Source: JAWWBN01 sp033720955
Lineage (GTDB): Bacteria > Acidobacteriota > Thermoanaerobaculia > Multivoradales > JAHEKO01
Reading direction: 5' to 3'
Length of the DNA stretch: 36,407 nt
Assembly: GCA_033720955.1 (NCBI GenBank)
Contig: JAWWBN010000008.1
Span: 1-36,407 of the forward strand
Shown here: in pieces, positions 14,755-22,580 of the stretch
Layout of the letters: each line of letters opens with the position of its first letter
Position numbering within the stretch: position 1 is the first letter of the stretch
Notes under the pieces: generated by a model
Told to the model about the DNA's origin: nothing
Seen by the model: the letters and a program-made list of their open reading frames with translations, nothing else
Databases searched by the model: none
Translations under genes and position numbers: made by a program

Positions 14755-14788
14755 CCGTCGGAGCTCCGGCGGCCCCCGCCCCCGACGG
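14755..14788 (+). terminator. Possible hairpin terminator after surface-protein gene
   Basis: CCGTCGG (14755-14761) pairs perfectly with CCGACGG (14782-14788) just after the stop codon. The 20-nt loop is GC-rich with further pairing potential. No U-tract follows, so intrinsic termination is only possible. Confidence 0.35.
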
Positions 14789-14842
14789 GCGGACGCCCTC
14801 GTGCGGCCAGTCCGCCCGACCCGCGACCTCTCGTGCCTCGGC

Positions 14843-14848
14843 TACGAT
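14843..14848 (+). promoter_or_regulatory. Predicted -10 box of the DUF711 gene
   Basis: TACGAT lies 6 nt before the GTG at 14855 with no SD between, in the leaderless-type arrangement seen elsewhere in the window. This box decides the start: the frame is open upstream but the residues there are not conserved-looking. Confidence 0.5.
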
Positions 14849-14854
14849 CTCCGG

Positions 14855-16015
14855 GTGAGCGAGACCCCGACGCGGACCTGGCGGGTACGCACTCTCACCG
14901 CGGCCGCCGATCCGGAGGGGGAGCCGGGCGCCGTCGAGGCCGCGATCGACTTTCTTCACCGCGCGCGCCATCGCCTCGAGCGGCGCGGCTACGCGGTGCA
15001 GACCCTCCGAGTGGCCACCCCGCCCCTGGCCCGCTGGCTCGACTGGGCCGGAGAGGGGGCCGTGGGCAGGGTCGAGAGGCTGGACGAGGTCTGCGCCCAG
15101 GCCGGCATCTTCCTCGGGCTCGGCCCGGTCCTCGACGGCCGGGGACACCCCGCCTTCCCCGCCTGGGCGGCGGAGGTCATGCGACGGACGGAGTGGATCG
15201 CCTTCGCGGCACGGGTGGTCGCGCCGGAGCAGGGAGGGGACCCGGGTGCGGCGCGCTCGGCGGCCGGGGCGATGACGGCCATCGCGGCCGCCACCCCCGG
15301 CGGTCTGGGGAACTTCCTGTTTGCCGCCGCCGCGGGCGACCCGGCCGGCACCCCCTTCTTCCCCGCCGCCACCTTCCCGGCGGACGGCGTGTTCAGCGTC
15401 GGCGTCGAGTCGCCGGCGATCCTCGCGGCGGCCATCCAGGGCGCCGCGGAGGACCCGGTGGCGGCGATGGCCTCGGCCCTCGACCGGGAGCTCGCGCCTC
15501 TGGCCGAGCTGGCGCGGGAGATCGGCCGGGCCGCCGGACGGCGCTTTCTCGGCATCGACACCTCTCCGGCGCCGGCGCCCGAAGCCAGCATCGGCGAAGT
15601 GATCGAGACCCTGTCGGGCCGCCCCTTCGGCGCGGCCGGGACGGTGACGGCGTGCGCCCGGATCACGGCCGCCCTGCGGCGGGTCACGGTGGAGACCTGC
15701 GGCGCCTCGGGTCTCATGCTGCCGGTGCTCGAGGACCCCGTGCTGGCCCGCCGCGCCGCCCAGGGGCGGTACGGCATCGCCGACCTGCTGCTCTGCTCCA
15801 CCGTCTGTGGCACCGGCCTGGACGTGGTGCCGCTGCCGGGCGATGTGCCGGCCGAGGCGCTGGAGCGTCTGATCCTCGACGTGGCGACGCTCTCCGCCCG
15901 GCATGGGAAGCCGCTCTCGGTGCGGCTCCTGCCGATCCCGGGGAAGGACGTGGGCGAGGTGGTGAGCTTCGACAACCCCTACCTGACGGAGGGCGTCGTG
16001 ATGGGGCTGCCGTAA
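14855..16015 (+). CDS. DUF711 family protein
   Basis: The 386-residue protein matches what I know of DUF711 (UPF0210/PFL-like fold) proteins, whose reaction is uncharacterised. Visible landmarks are an N-terminal VRTLTAAADP and helices, a central FGVDTS-type motif (FLGIDTSPAPAPEASIGEVI), GTVTACARITAALR, CGASGLMLPVLEDPVLARRA and LLLCSTVCGTGLDVVPLPGD near residues 309-328. The Cys in STVCGTGLD and the polar GIDTS loop are candidate active-site features. The end FDNPYLTEGVVMGLP is also family-like. No close operon partner exists: the surface-protein gene ends 100 bp upstream and the next gene is convergent 13 bp away. Confidence 0.82.
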   Translation: MSETPTRTWRVRTLTAAADPEGEPGAVEAAIDFLHRARHRLERRGYAVQTLRVATPPLARWLDWAGEGAVGRVERLDEVCAQAGIFLGLGPVLDGRGHPAFPAWAAEVMRRTEWIAFAARVVAPEQGGDPGAARSAAGAMTAIAAATPGGLGNFLFAAAAGDPAGTPFFPAATFPADGVFSVGVESPAILAAAIQGAAEDPVAAMASALDRELAPLAELAREIGRAAGRRFLGIDTSPAPAPEASIGEVIETLSGRPFGAAGTVTACARITAALRRVTVETCGASGLMLPVLEDPVLARRAAQGRYGIADLLLCSTVCGTGLDVVPLPGDVPAEALERLILDVATLSARHGKPLSVRLLPIPGKDVGEVVSFDNPYLTEGVVMGLP

Positions 16016-16028
16016 GGGGTCCGGAGAC

Positions 16029-16907
16029 TCAATCGTCCCCGACCGGCTCGGGGGCAGGTGGCGGATAGACCGCGCTCTCGAGCGGCGCCCGGAAGATCCG
16101 CGCGCGCGGAAAGACGGCCGCGATCCTGGCCTTCATCTCGGCGTAGCCGCCCGCGTTGCTGAACCACGACGGCGGCGCCTCGTCGGTGGCCACGTGCATG
16201 ACCGCGATCCGGGCCGGCCGGATGCCCGTCCGGGTGGTCTCCATCCAGTGCGGCCAGGCGAGCAGCCAGGAGGGCAGGAGGGCCAGGTCCACGCCGCGCT
16301 CGGGCAAACGGTAGGGTGCGATCTCGGACGCGAGGATCTCGGTGTCGCCCACGTGGAGCACGGTCTGGCCGCCCAGGGCGAGCAGGAAGCCGAGGTTCTC
16401 CACCGGCGGATCGCGGTCGCGGCCGTGGTGCAGGTTGAGCACCTCCACCACGATCCCGTCGAGGTCCACCACGACCGAGCGCCCCTCGCGGGGCAGGATC
16501 GCCCGCACCCGCTCGAGGAGCCCGGCCGGAGCGCCGTCGAGCGCGTCGATGGCCTGCGGCGTCGAGACGAAGAGGGCTTCGGGGTTGGCCTCCAGGAAGG
16601 CGAGCACCGCCCCGCGGCCGAAATGGTCGCGGTGGAAGTGGGTGGCCAGAGCCAGGTCCACGCCGTCGAAGGGCGGCCGGCCGTCGATGAGGGCCGGCCG
16701 CAGGTCGTCCGGGATCTGGCCGTACCCGCGGATCCCGTCGTCGAAGAGGGCGTCGACCAGCACCTTGGTCTCTGCCGCTTCGAGCAGGAAGCCGGCGTTG
16801 GCGACGTGGGTCACCACGAGCGGTCCCGGCGGCTCGGCGGGAAAGAGGCGCGCCGGGAGAGCCGTGGCGGCCAGCAGGAGGAGGGTGGGAAGCCTGGGTC
16901 GGCGCAT
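16029..16907 (-). CDS. Exported metallo-beta-lactamase-fold hydrolase
   Basis: The 292-residue protein has a signal peptide (MRRPRLPTLLLLAATALPARLF) and a metallo-beta-lactamase fold. Zinc ligands are visible in THFHRDHFG (HxHxDH), in NLHHGRD, in HVGDTEI and in the late MHVATDEAP. The first strand has ANAGFLLEAAETKVLVDALFD, typical of RomA/UlaG-type and related MBL proteins that lack the beta-lactamase signature. It probably hydrolyses an ester, phosphoester or lactone outside the cytoplasm; the substrate is unknown. A GAAGG SD lies just before the ATG. It is divergent from mtnA across 100 bp and convergent with the DUF711 gene. Confidence 0.85.
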   Translation of the reverse strand: MRRPRLPTLLLLAATALPARLFPAEPPGPLVVTHVANAGFLLEAAETKVLVDALFDDGIRGYGQIPDDLRPALIDGRPPFDGVDLALATHFHRDHFGRGAVLAFLEANPEALFVSTPQAIDALDGAPAGLLERVRAILPREGRSVVVDLDGIVVEVLNLHHGRDRDPPVENLGFLLALGGQTVLHVGDTEILASEIAPYRLPERGVDLALLPSWLLAWPHWMETTRTGIRPARIAVMHVATDEAPPSWFSNAGGYAEMKARIAAVFPRARIFRAPLESAVYPPPAPEPVGDD

Positions 16908-16993
16908 TCGCCTTCTCTACGGTGCTCCCGGCCGTGGGTTGCCGTACCGGAACCGCCGCCGTCGCGGCGCGCGCCCACCGCGGGGCCGCCGTC

Positions 16994-16999
16994 TAGAAT
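16994..16999 (+). promoter_or_regulatory. Predicted -10 box of mtnA
   Basis: TAGAAT lies 8 nt before the mtnA ATG with no SD between, identical in sequence and spacing to the rsmG box. Confidence 0.55.
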
Positions 17000-17007
17000 A
17001 CGGCCCC

Positions 17008-18072
17008 ATGCCGGGCACCGACGAGATCTTCTCGCCCATCCGCTGGCAGGACGGTCTCCAGCTTCTCGACCAGACCCTTCTGCCGCGCGAGGAGCGCTGG
17101 ATCGACTGCGCCACGCCGGAGATCGTCGCCGACGCGATCTACCGTCTCTGCGTCCGCGGCGCGCCGGCCATCGGAGTGGCCGCCGCCTACGGCCTGGTAG
17201 TGGGGCTGCGATCGGCTCCCGACGACGATCCGCGCCAGCGCTTCGACGAGGTCTACGATCTGCTGATGGCCACGCGGCCCACGGCGGTCAACCTGCGCTG
17301 GGCGCTGGAGCAGGGTCGAGAGGTCTTCGAGGCGACGATCGGCGAGGGGCGGGAGGCGGCGAGCGCCGCCCTGCTGGAGCTGGCGAGACGGATCCATCGC
17401 GAGGACATCGAGGCCAACGTCAGGATGGGCGAGCACGGCGCCGAGCTCTTCGCACCCGGCGACCGGGCACTGACCCACTGCAACGCGGGAGGGCTGGCCA
17501 CCGGCGGCTACGGAACCGCGGTGGGGGTGCTGACCTCCTCCTTCCGGCACGGACGATTGGCCCACGTCTGGGTGGACGAGACACGGCCTCTGCTCCAGGG
17601 GGCGCGACTCACGAGCTGGGAGCTGCAGCGGCTGGAGATCCCCTTCCGCCTGGTGACCGACAACAGCGTGGGGGCGCTCATGGCGCGCGGTCTGGTGGAC
17701 CGCGTCGTCGTCGGCTCGGACCGGATCGCCGCCAACGGCGACGCCGCCAACAAGATCGGCACCTACACCGTGGCGGTTCTGGCCGACCGCCACAGGGTGC
17801 CGTTCTACGTCGCCGCCCCGCTCTCCACCATCGACCTGCGCACCCCAGCCGGCGCCGACATCCCCATCGAGGAGCGGGCCGGCGACGAGGTCACCGAGGT
17901 CTTCGGCACCGAGGTCGCCCCGAAGGGCGCCCCCGCCCACAACATCGCCTTCGACGTGACCCCCAACGAGCTGATCGCGGCAATCATCACCGAGATGGGG
18001 GTCCTGCTCCCGCCCTACACCGAGTCGATCGCCGACGCCTTCGAGCGCCAGAAGCGCGAGCGCGGGTCTTGA
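17008..18072 (+). CDS. mtnA: Methylthioribose-1-phosphate isomerase
   Basis: MtnA converts methylthioribose-1-phosphate to methylthioribulose-1-phosphate in methionine salvage. The 354-residue protein has CVRGAPAIGVAAAYGLV, ATRPTAVNLRWAL, the catalytic Cys in THCNAGGLATGGYGTA, VWVDETRPLLQGARLTSWEL and the catalytic Asp in VGSDRIAANGDAANKIGTY. It ends with GAPAHNIAFDVTPNELI. It is the right length for the family and belongs to the eIF2B-related fold. The ATG at 17008 is fixed by the family N-terminus and a TAGAAT box 8 nt upstream; the frame is open much further upstream, but that is shadow of the opposite-strand gene. No other methionine-salvage genes are nearby. Confidence 0.95.
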   Translation: MPGTDEIFSPIRWQDGLQLLDQTLLPREERWIDCATPEIVADAIYRLCVRGAPAIGVAAAYGLVVGLRSAPDDDPRQRFDEVYDLLMATRPTAVNLRWALEQGREVFEATIGEGREAASAALLELARRIHREDIEANVRMGEHGAELFAPGDRALTHCNAGGLATGGYGTAVGVLTSSFRHGRLAHVWVDETRPLLQGARLTSWELQRLEIPFRLVTDNSVGALMARGLVDRVVVGSDRIAANGDAANKIGTYTVAVLADRHRVPFYVAAPLSTIDLRTPAGADIPIEERAGDEVTEVFGTEVAPKGAPAHNIAFDVTPNELIAAIITEMGVLLPPYTESIADAFERQKRERGS

Positions 18073-18132
18073 TCGGCGAGGCCCCACCGGTGCCGGCGGG
18101 GACGGCGAGGACGGCTCGCCGCAGAGCCTGAC

Positions 18133-18618
18133 GTGGACCCCACCCTCCTCCTCTGGGCCCTGGCGGCGATCCTGGTCGTCGTGGGCATTCTGGGGACCGT
18201 ACTGCCCATCCTCCCCGGGGCGGTGCTCGTATTCCTCGGGCTTCTGGTGGGCGCGTGGGCGGACGGCTTCAACCGCGTCGGCTGGCCAAGTCTCACCCTG
18301 ATCGGCGGTCTGGCAGTGCTCTCCTACGCGATCGACCTGGCCGCCGGCTCGCTGGGGGCGCGGAAGCTGGGCGCCAGCCCGCGGGCCGCCTGGGGCGCCC
18401 TCGCCGGGGGCATCGTGGGTCTCTTCTTCGGTCTGCCCGGACTGCTGATCGGCCCGTTCGCCGGTGCTTTCCTGGGCGAGTGGACGGTGCGCCGCGAAGT
18501 GCGTCAGGCGGGCAGGATCGGTCTCGGCGCCTGGGTGGGCATGGTGGTGGGCGCCGCCGCCAAGGTGGCCCTGGTCTTCGCCATGCTCGGCGTCTTCGTT
18601 CTCGCGATCTTCTTCTGA
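18133..18618 (+). CDS. DUF456 family small membrane protein
   Basis: The 161-residue product is almost entirely hydrophobic, with four or five membrane segments: LLLWALAAILVVVGILGTVL, GAVLVFLGLLVGAWA, SLTLIGGLAVLSYAI, a Gly-rich GALAGGIVGLFFGLPGLLIG and a last helix ending VFVLAIFF. The ILGTVLPILPGAVLVF and GLPGLLIGPFAGAFLGE patterns are typical of DUF456 proteins, whose function is not known; the Gly-rich central loop resembles glycine-zipper sequences. It starts with GTG 18133, 60 nt after mtnA, with no obvious SD. It may share the mtnA transcript. Confidence 0.82.
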   Translation: MDPTLLLWALAAILVVVGILGTVLPILPGAVLVFLGLLVGAWADGFNRVGWPSLTLIGGLAVLSYAIDLAAGSLGARKLGASPRAAWGALAGGIVGLFFGLPGLLIGPFAGAFLGEWTVRREVRQAGRIGLGAWVGMVVGAAAKVALVFAMLGVFVLAIFF

Positions 18619-18668
18619 GGAGGCGGCGGAGGGGTGCGATCTCTCGCCCTCGCCGTCGTTGTCAGAAG

Positions 18669-19172
18669 ATGAAGGTCATGCCCGGCGCCGCCCCCACCCT
18701 GCTGTTCGACCGTCACCACCTGGCGATCTACCGCTTTCTCCTGCGGTCGACCGGTGAGCCGGAGACGGCCGAGGACCTCACCCAGGAGGTGTTTCTGCGC
18801 GCCGTCCGGTCGGCGCCCGAGCTGGACGGCGACCCCGGGGCTCGGGCGTGGCTCTTCCGCGTGGCCCGCAACCTGCTGATCGACCGCGCCCGTCGGTCGG
18901 AGAGGCGTCCGCCCTCCCGGTCTCTGGAGACGGCCCCGGACCACGCGACGCCGGGATCCGCCGGTCTCCGTCTCGAGCTGGAGCGGGCCCTGGCGGCTCT
19001 CGACCCGACGGACCGTGAGGTGTTCCTGATGAGCCAGGTCGGCGGCCTGAGCTACGCCGAGGTGGCCGAGTGCACGGGGTCGAGTGCCGCCGCGGTCCGC
19101 TCGCGGATCTTCCGCGCCCGCTGCCGGCTGCGCCAGACCCTGAGCGGCGCAGATTCCCGTGGAGGAGGATGA
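18669..19172 (+). CDS. ECF-type RNA polymerase sigma factor
   Basis: The 167-residue protein has region 2 (FDRHHLAIYRFLLRS, AEDLTQEVFLRAVRS, ARAWLFRVARNLLIDRAR) and region 4 (ALAALDPTDREVFLMSQVGG, LSYAEVAECTGSSAAAVRSR, IFRARCRLRQ) and nothing between them but a linker, as in group 4 sigma factors. It directs RNA polymerase to a dedicated regulon. ATG 18669 is used; ATG 18678 three codons later is also possible. Its TGA overlaps the ATGATG start of the next gene, so the pair is translationally coupled, the usual sigma/anti-sigma layout. Confidence 0.94.
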   Translation: MKVMPGAAPTLLFDRHHLAIYRFLLRSTGEPETAEDLTQEVFLRAVRSAPELDGDPGARAWLFRVARNLLIDRARRSERRPPSRSLETAPDHATPGSAGLRLELERALAALDPTDREVFLMSQVGGLSYAEVAECTGSSAAAVRSRIFRARCRLRQTLSGADSRGGG

Positions 19173-19549
19173 TGCAGAGCGAGTTCGAGATTCTTTCCGC
19201 GCTGGTGGACGGCGAGCCGGTCGATCCGGCCGAGCTCGACCGGGTGCTGGCGCTGCCCGGAGCGCGGCGGACCCTGGTGGAGCTCGCCGATCTGCGTCGG
19301 ACGTTCGCCGCCGACCGCGCGCTCCCCCGTCCGGACTTCGCGGACCGGGTGCGCCCCACCCTGGCCCCTCCCGGATCCCGGAGCTTCGGGGAGAGCGGGT
19401 GGCGCTGGGCGGTGATCGCGGCCGCCGCCATGGTCGCCCTGGCGCTGCTGCTGCCACCCTGGCTCGCGCCGGCACCCGCGGACCCGCCGCCGCCGCCGCC
19501 GGACCGGGTGCTGCGCTTCGACCCCGACCTCGAATGGACCGCGAGCTAG
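19172..19549 (+). CDS. Probable single-pass anti-sigma factor
   Basis: The 125-residue product starts with a short acidic helical domain (QSEFEILSALVDGEPVDPAE, RTLVELADLRRTFAADRAL), then one membrane helix (WAVIAAAAMVALALLLPPWL, about residues 82-101) and a Pro-rich tail (PADPPPPPPDR) ending in the periplasm. Size, topology and coupling to an ECF sigma gene point to an anti-sigma factor. The zinc-type HxxxCxxC motif is missing, so it would be a zinc-free type. SD GGAGGAGG (19161-19168) fits ATG 19172 better than ATG 19169. An exported-protein gene follows after 22 nt and may be the sensor partner or target. Confidence 0.75.
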   Translation: MQSEFEILSALVDGEPVDPAELDRVLALPGARRTLVELADLRRTFAADRALPRPDFADRVRPTLAPPGSRSFGESGWRWAVIAAAAMVALALLLPPWLAPAPADPPPPPPDRVLRFDPDLEWTAS

Positions 19550-19571
19550 CTCGCCCGAGAAGGAGATCGAG

Positions 19572-20618
19572 ATGAGACTCGCCCCGAGAGCCCTGGCTTT
19601 CATCCTGACGCCGCTGCTGGCGGCGACCGCCGGCCCCGCGCTCGCTAGCGCCGTGGAGGTCGAGGCGCGGCTGCTCACCCGCACCCCGGCGGGACCCACC
19701 AGAATCGGCGGCCACGGCTCGATCGTCCTGGCGGAGGGCGAGCTGGGGGTCCTGGACCTGGCCGCGGGAGTGATCTCCACGACGCCCCCACGCTGTCTGG
19801 TCAGCGCCGCGGGGGGCACCGCCGCGCCGCCCGCCCTGACCGGTGCCGGCTACCGCTGGCGGCTGACCGTGGAGCTTCTGAGCGCCCGGGGCGACCAGCT
19901 CGAGCTGGCCGTGGTCTGGCGGCGCGCCGGCACCTTTCCCGGCGGTGGCGACGCCGCCACCGAGGAGCAGTTGGAGCTGCGGATGCGGACGGGCGAGTCC
20001 CGCCACCTGGACTACGTGGAGTTCGAGCCGATCGCCGGCGACGGAAGCTGCGGCTTCGACGCGCTGGTGCTCGAGATCGAGCCCAAGGTCCGGTTGGGCC
20101 ACCCCGCCTACGCGGGACGCGACCTGGACGTGGAGGTGTGGTTCACCCGCCGTTCCGGGGAGCGCCGCGAGAAGTTCTCGAGCTATCGGCTGACCGCTCC
20201 CCAGGGCGAGAAGATCGTCCTCCCCATCGAGCCGCTCGACGTCGAGCTGGAGCTGGGGCCCGGCAGCCCGGGCCGGCTGCGCACCGGCGGCCGGGTGCTG
20301 ATCACCGGCTGGCGGGTGGGCCGGGACGAGGTCGCCATCCGCCTGGAGGCGGTCATCCAGCACCGCTTCGATCCGGGCGGCGTGAAGGTCTCCTCGGGCG
20401 AGGGCTCGAAGCTCTACCGCGCCGGTCTCGGCGAGACGGTGGAGATCCAGCTCCCGCCGCTCTTCGCCACCCTGATCGTCGAGACCCAGAGTCTCGGGCT
20501 GGCCGGCGCCCCGGCCGAGGGGGTCCAGATCGACGGCGAGGAGGCGCGGGTGGATCTGCGCAAGCTGGCGGGGGGCGGCGAGTACTCCCTCCTGCTCCGG
20601 GTCTCCGACGCGGGCTAG
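19572..20618 (+). CDS. Exported protein of unknown function in the ECF sigma operon
   Basis: The 348-residue protein has a signal peptide (MRLAPRALAFILTPLLAATA ... ALAS) and an otherwise beta-rich sequence with alternating hydrophobic residues: YRWRLTVELLSARGDQLELA, HLDYVEFEPIAGDGSCGFDA, ALVLEIEPKVRLG, AGRDLDVEVWFTRRSGE, RVLITGWRVGRDEVAIRLEA. Two Cys (in PRCLVSA and GSCGF) could form a disulphide. I do not recognise a family. A strong SD (AAGGAG) lies 6 nt before the ATG; the 21 bases 19557-19577 are identical to those at the comEA start. It follows the anti-sigma gene by 22 nt, and a terminator hairpin follows it, so it closes this operon. Confidence 0.75.
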   Translation: MRLAPRALAFILTPLLAATAGPALASAVEVEARLLTRTPAGPTRIGGHGSIVLAEGELGVLDLAAGVISTTPPRCLVSAAGGTAAPPALTGAGYRWRLTVELLSARGDQLELAVVWRRAGTFPGGGDAATEEQLELRMRTGESRHLDYVEFEPIAGDGSCGFDALVLEIEPKVRLGHPAYAGRDLDVEVWFTRRSGERREKFSSYRLTAPQGEKIVLPIEPLDVELELGPGSPGRLRTGGRVLITGWRVGRDEVAIRLEAVIQHRFDPGGVKVSSGEGSKLYRAGLGETVEIQLPPLFATLIVETQSLGLAGAPAEGVQIDGEEARVDLRKLAGGGEYSLLLRVSDAG

Positions 20619-20633
20619 AAGAGCTCCTACAGC

Positions 20634-20668
20634 CTCGGCCTCGGACCGGCCGCCGCGGCCGAGATTTT
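20634..20668 (+). terminator. Rho-independent-type terminator of the sigma operon
   Basis: CTCGGCC (20634-20640) pairs perfectly with GGCCGAG (20657-20663), followed by ATTTT. This is the clearest intrinsic terminator in the window. It sits 16 nt after the stop of the exported-protein gene and directly before the next promoter. Confidence 0.7.
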
Positions 20669-20670
20669 CG

Positions 20671-20699
20671 TTGACAACAGCCGGGAGCGTTCGTACTCT
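20671..20699 (+). promoter_or_regulatory. Sigma-70-type promoter for the exoprotein genes 20760-24050
   Basis: A perfect -35 TTGACA (20671-20676) is followed after exactly 17 bp by TACTCT (20694-20699). This is the best -35/-10 pair in the window. A start about 7 nt downstream gives a leader of about 54 nt carrying the SD AAGGAGG (20747-20753). Confidence 0.7.
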
Positions 20700-20759
20700 C
20701 CGCCGCCGGAGGGAGTGTCGTTACAGGGTCGCGAGCCGACCCGGACAAGGAGGTGGAGG

Positions 20760-22577
20760 GTGATCCGTCCATCGGCTGTCCTCCCACGGGTGCCCTGCTC
20801 CAGGCCACCAGCCGGCGCGCAGGCGTCGCCTGGGGCGCGCTCCCGGAGCTCGAGCCGCCGGCGCGGCCGACTTGCGGTGGCTGCCGCCGCGCTGCTCTGC
20901 TCGCTCGCCGGGGTCGAGCCGGCGGTCGCGCGCTCGGTCGCGGCCGAGCCCGCCTGGTGCGGCGCGGGGGGGCTGGCGGAGGCCGTCGTGGAAGCTTCCC
21001 GGGGTGAGTTCTACCGGGCGCGCCGGGGCTTCGCCGCCACCGGCACCGGTCCCGCGGTCACCCGCCACGGCGAGATCGCCGTGATCCACGACGACGGCAC
21101 GATCGTGAGGGGGAATCCGTTCGACCTGACCGAGACCGCCCTCCGGTTCAAGCCCCGCGGGCGCAACTACAAGATCCGCGAGCTCCCCGTCGCCGACTTC
21201 GCGCGTCCCGGTGGGCGGCGCCTCGACCTGGCGGACGACGACGCGGTCTTCGTCGGATTTCCCGGCTTCCGCTTCCCGTTCTACGGCAGGAGGTACGACG
21301 GGGTGTGGGTGGGCTCCGACGGGGTCCTCGCCTTCGCCAAGCCCGGCCGCGGCATCCCGTCGCGTGATCTCGTGGAGTTCATCTCGGGACCGCCGCGGAT
21401 CGCCGGTCTCTACACCGACCTCGACCCGGCTCTCGCCAGCGGAAGCGGCGGTGTCTACCTGGATTCCGCGACGGGCGCCTGGCTCCGGGTGACCTGGTAC
21501 GAGGTACCCCTGCGGCTGAGCACCGGAACCGCCACCTTCGAGCTGGTCCTGCACCCAGACGGCGCCATCGAGCTGAGCCTGGGCGAGATCGGCCCGGCAC
21601 GGGGCATCGTGGGCCTCTCCCCGGGGCGGACGGCCTCCCTCGATCTCGTGGATCTCTCGGGCGGACCCGTTTCGAGCAAGCGCGCCGCCGCCGTGGCGGA
21701 GGAGTTCACCGAGCTCTCGGTCGACCTGACCGCCATCGGGCGCGCGTTCCACTCCCGTTTCGGCCCCCTCTATACCTCGCTGGTGACCTGGCTCGACTTT
21801 CCGATCCATCTGGGATTCCTCGCCTCGCACCGGCTGGTGGCGAACGAGGTGAAGGGCATAGGAGCTCCGGAGCTCGACCTCTCCGGGCTGTACGGCTCGC
21901 CGAGGCTCGAGAGCTTCATCACCATGGGCGCCGTGGACCGGTATCCGGACGATCCCGACGAGACGTTCAGCGGGACGTTCTCGACCCTCGACGTGGTGGG
22001 CCACGAGGTGGCCCATCGATGGCTCGCCTTCGTGCGCTTCGCCGACGGCTCGGATCGCGGCAGCCGGCGCCTGCTCGGAAGGCAGTTGGGCCACTGGAGC
22101 TTCTTCTTCAACAGCGACGCCTCGCTCATGGAGGGCAACGAGATCCTCCACCAGGGGCGCGACCGCTTCCGGACGGTGGACGCCACGCAGGGATACGGCC
22201 CCCTCGATCTCTACCTGATGGGCCTCCTGGCCCCCGAGGAGGTGCCGCCGCTCTTCTGGGTCGAAGGGAACCAGGGGCCGCGGCTCGGATTGCAACCCTC
22301 CTCGCCCCCGGAGATCGGCGTACGGTTCACCGGCACCCGGCGCGATCTGGTCCTCGACGACATCGTCGCCCACGAGGGCCCGAGGCGCCCCTCCCACACG
22401 AGCTCGCCGAAGAGCTTCGCCACCGCGTTCATCCTCGTCGTCGCCAAGGACGACAGGGTGCGGCCGGAGTCGATCGAGAAGCTCGAGCGCATCCGGGCCC
22501 GATGGGAGCCGTACTTCTTCGCCGCCACCGGCGGCCGGGGGACGGTGACGAGCCGTCTGCTCGGCGAGGAGAGCTAG
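20760..22577 (+). CDS. Exported protein with NIDO-like domain and HEVAH metalloprotease motif
   Basis: GTG 20760 is chosen over GTG 20715 because SD AAGGAGG lies 6 nt upstream. The 605-residue product has a long basic N-region and hydrophobic core (RLAVAAAALLCSLAGVEPAV). Residues about 165-290 resemble nidogen-like sheets (FPGFRFPFYGRRYDGVWVGS, DGVLAF, RIAGLYTDLDP, GGVYLDS, ATFELVLHPDGAIELSLGEI, GIVGLSPG). A zinc-protease motif DVVGHEVAHRWLAF follows (His415 and His419), with LGHWSFFFNSDASLMEGNEI downstream supplying possible third ligands (His or Glu). Likely a secreted or surface metallopeptidase of an unassigned family. The next gene starts 3 nt after its stop. Confidence 0.75.
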   Translation: MIRPSAVLPRVPCSRPPAGAQASPGARSRSSSRRRGRLAVAAAALLCSLAGVEPAVARSVAAEPAWCGAGGLAEAVVEASRGEFYRARRGFAATGTGPAVTRHGEIAVIHDDGTIVRGNPFDLTETALRFKPRGRNYKIRELPVADFARPGGRRLDLADDDAVFVGFPGFRFPFYGRRYDGVWVGSDGVLAFAKPGRGIPSRDLVEFISGPPRIAGLYTDLDPALASGSGGVYLDSATGAWLRVTWYEVPLRLSTGTATFELVLHPDGAIELSLGEIGPARGIVGLSPGRTASLDLVDLSGGPVSSKRAAAVAEEFTELSVDLTAIGRAFHSRFGPLYTSLVTWLDFPIHLGFLASHRLVANEVKGIGAPELDLSGLYGSPRLESFITMGAVDRYPDDPDETFSGTFSTLDVVGHEVAHRWLAFVRFADGSDRGSRRLLGRQLGHWSFFFNSDASLMEGNEILHQGRDRFRTVDATQGYGPLDLYLMGLLAPEEVPPLFWVEGNQGPRLGLQPSSPPEIGVRFTGTRRDLVLDDIVAHEGPRRPSHTSSPKSFATAFILVVAKDDRVRPESIEKLERIRARWEPYFFAATGGRGTVTSRLLGEES

Positions 22578-22580
22578 ATC

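Noticed and set aside
19431..19500. CCG-rich repeat in the anti-sigma gene as a microsatellite element
   Set aside because: It simply encodes the short proline tail of the protein and is not tandem beyond about six codons.
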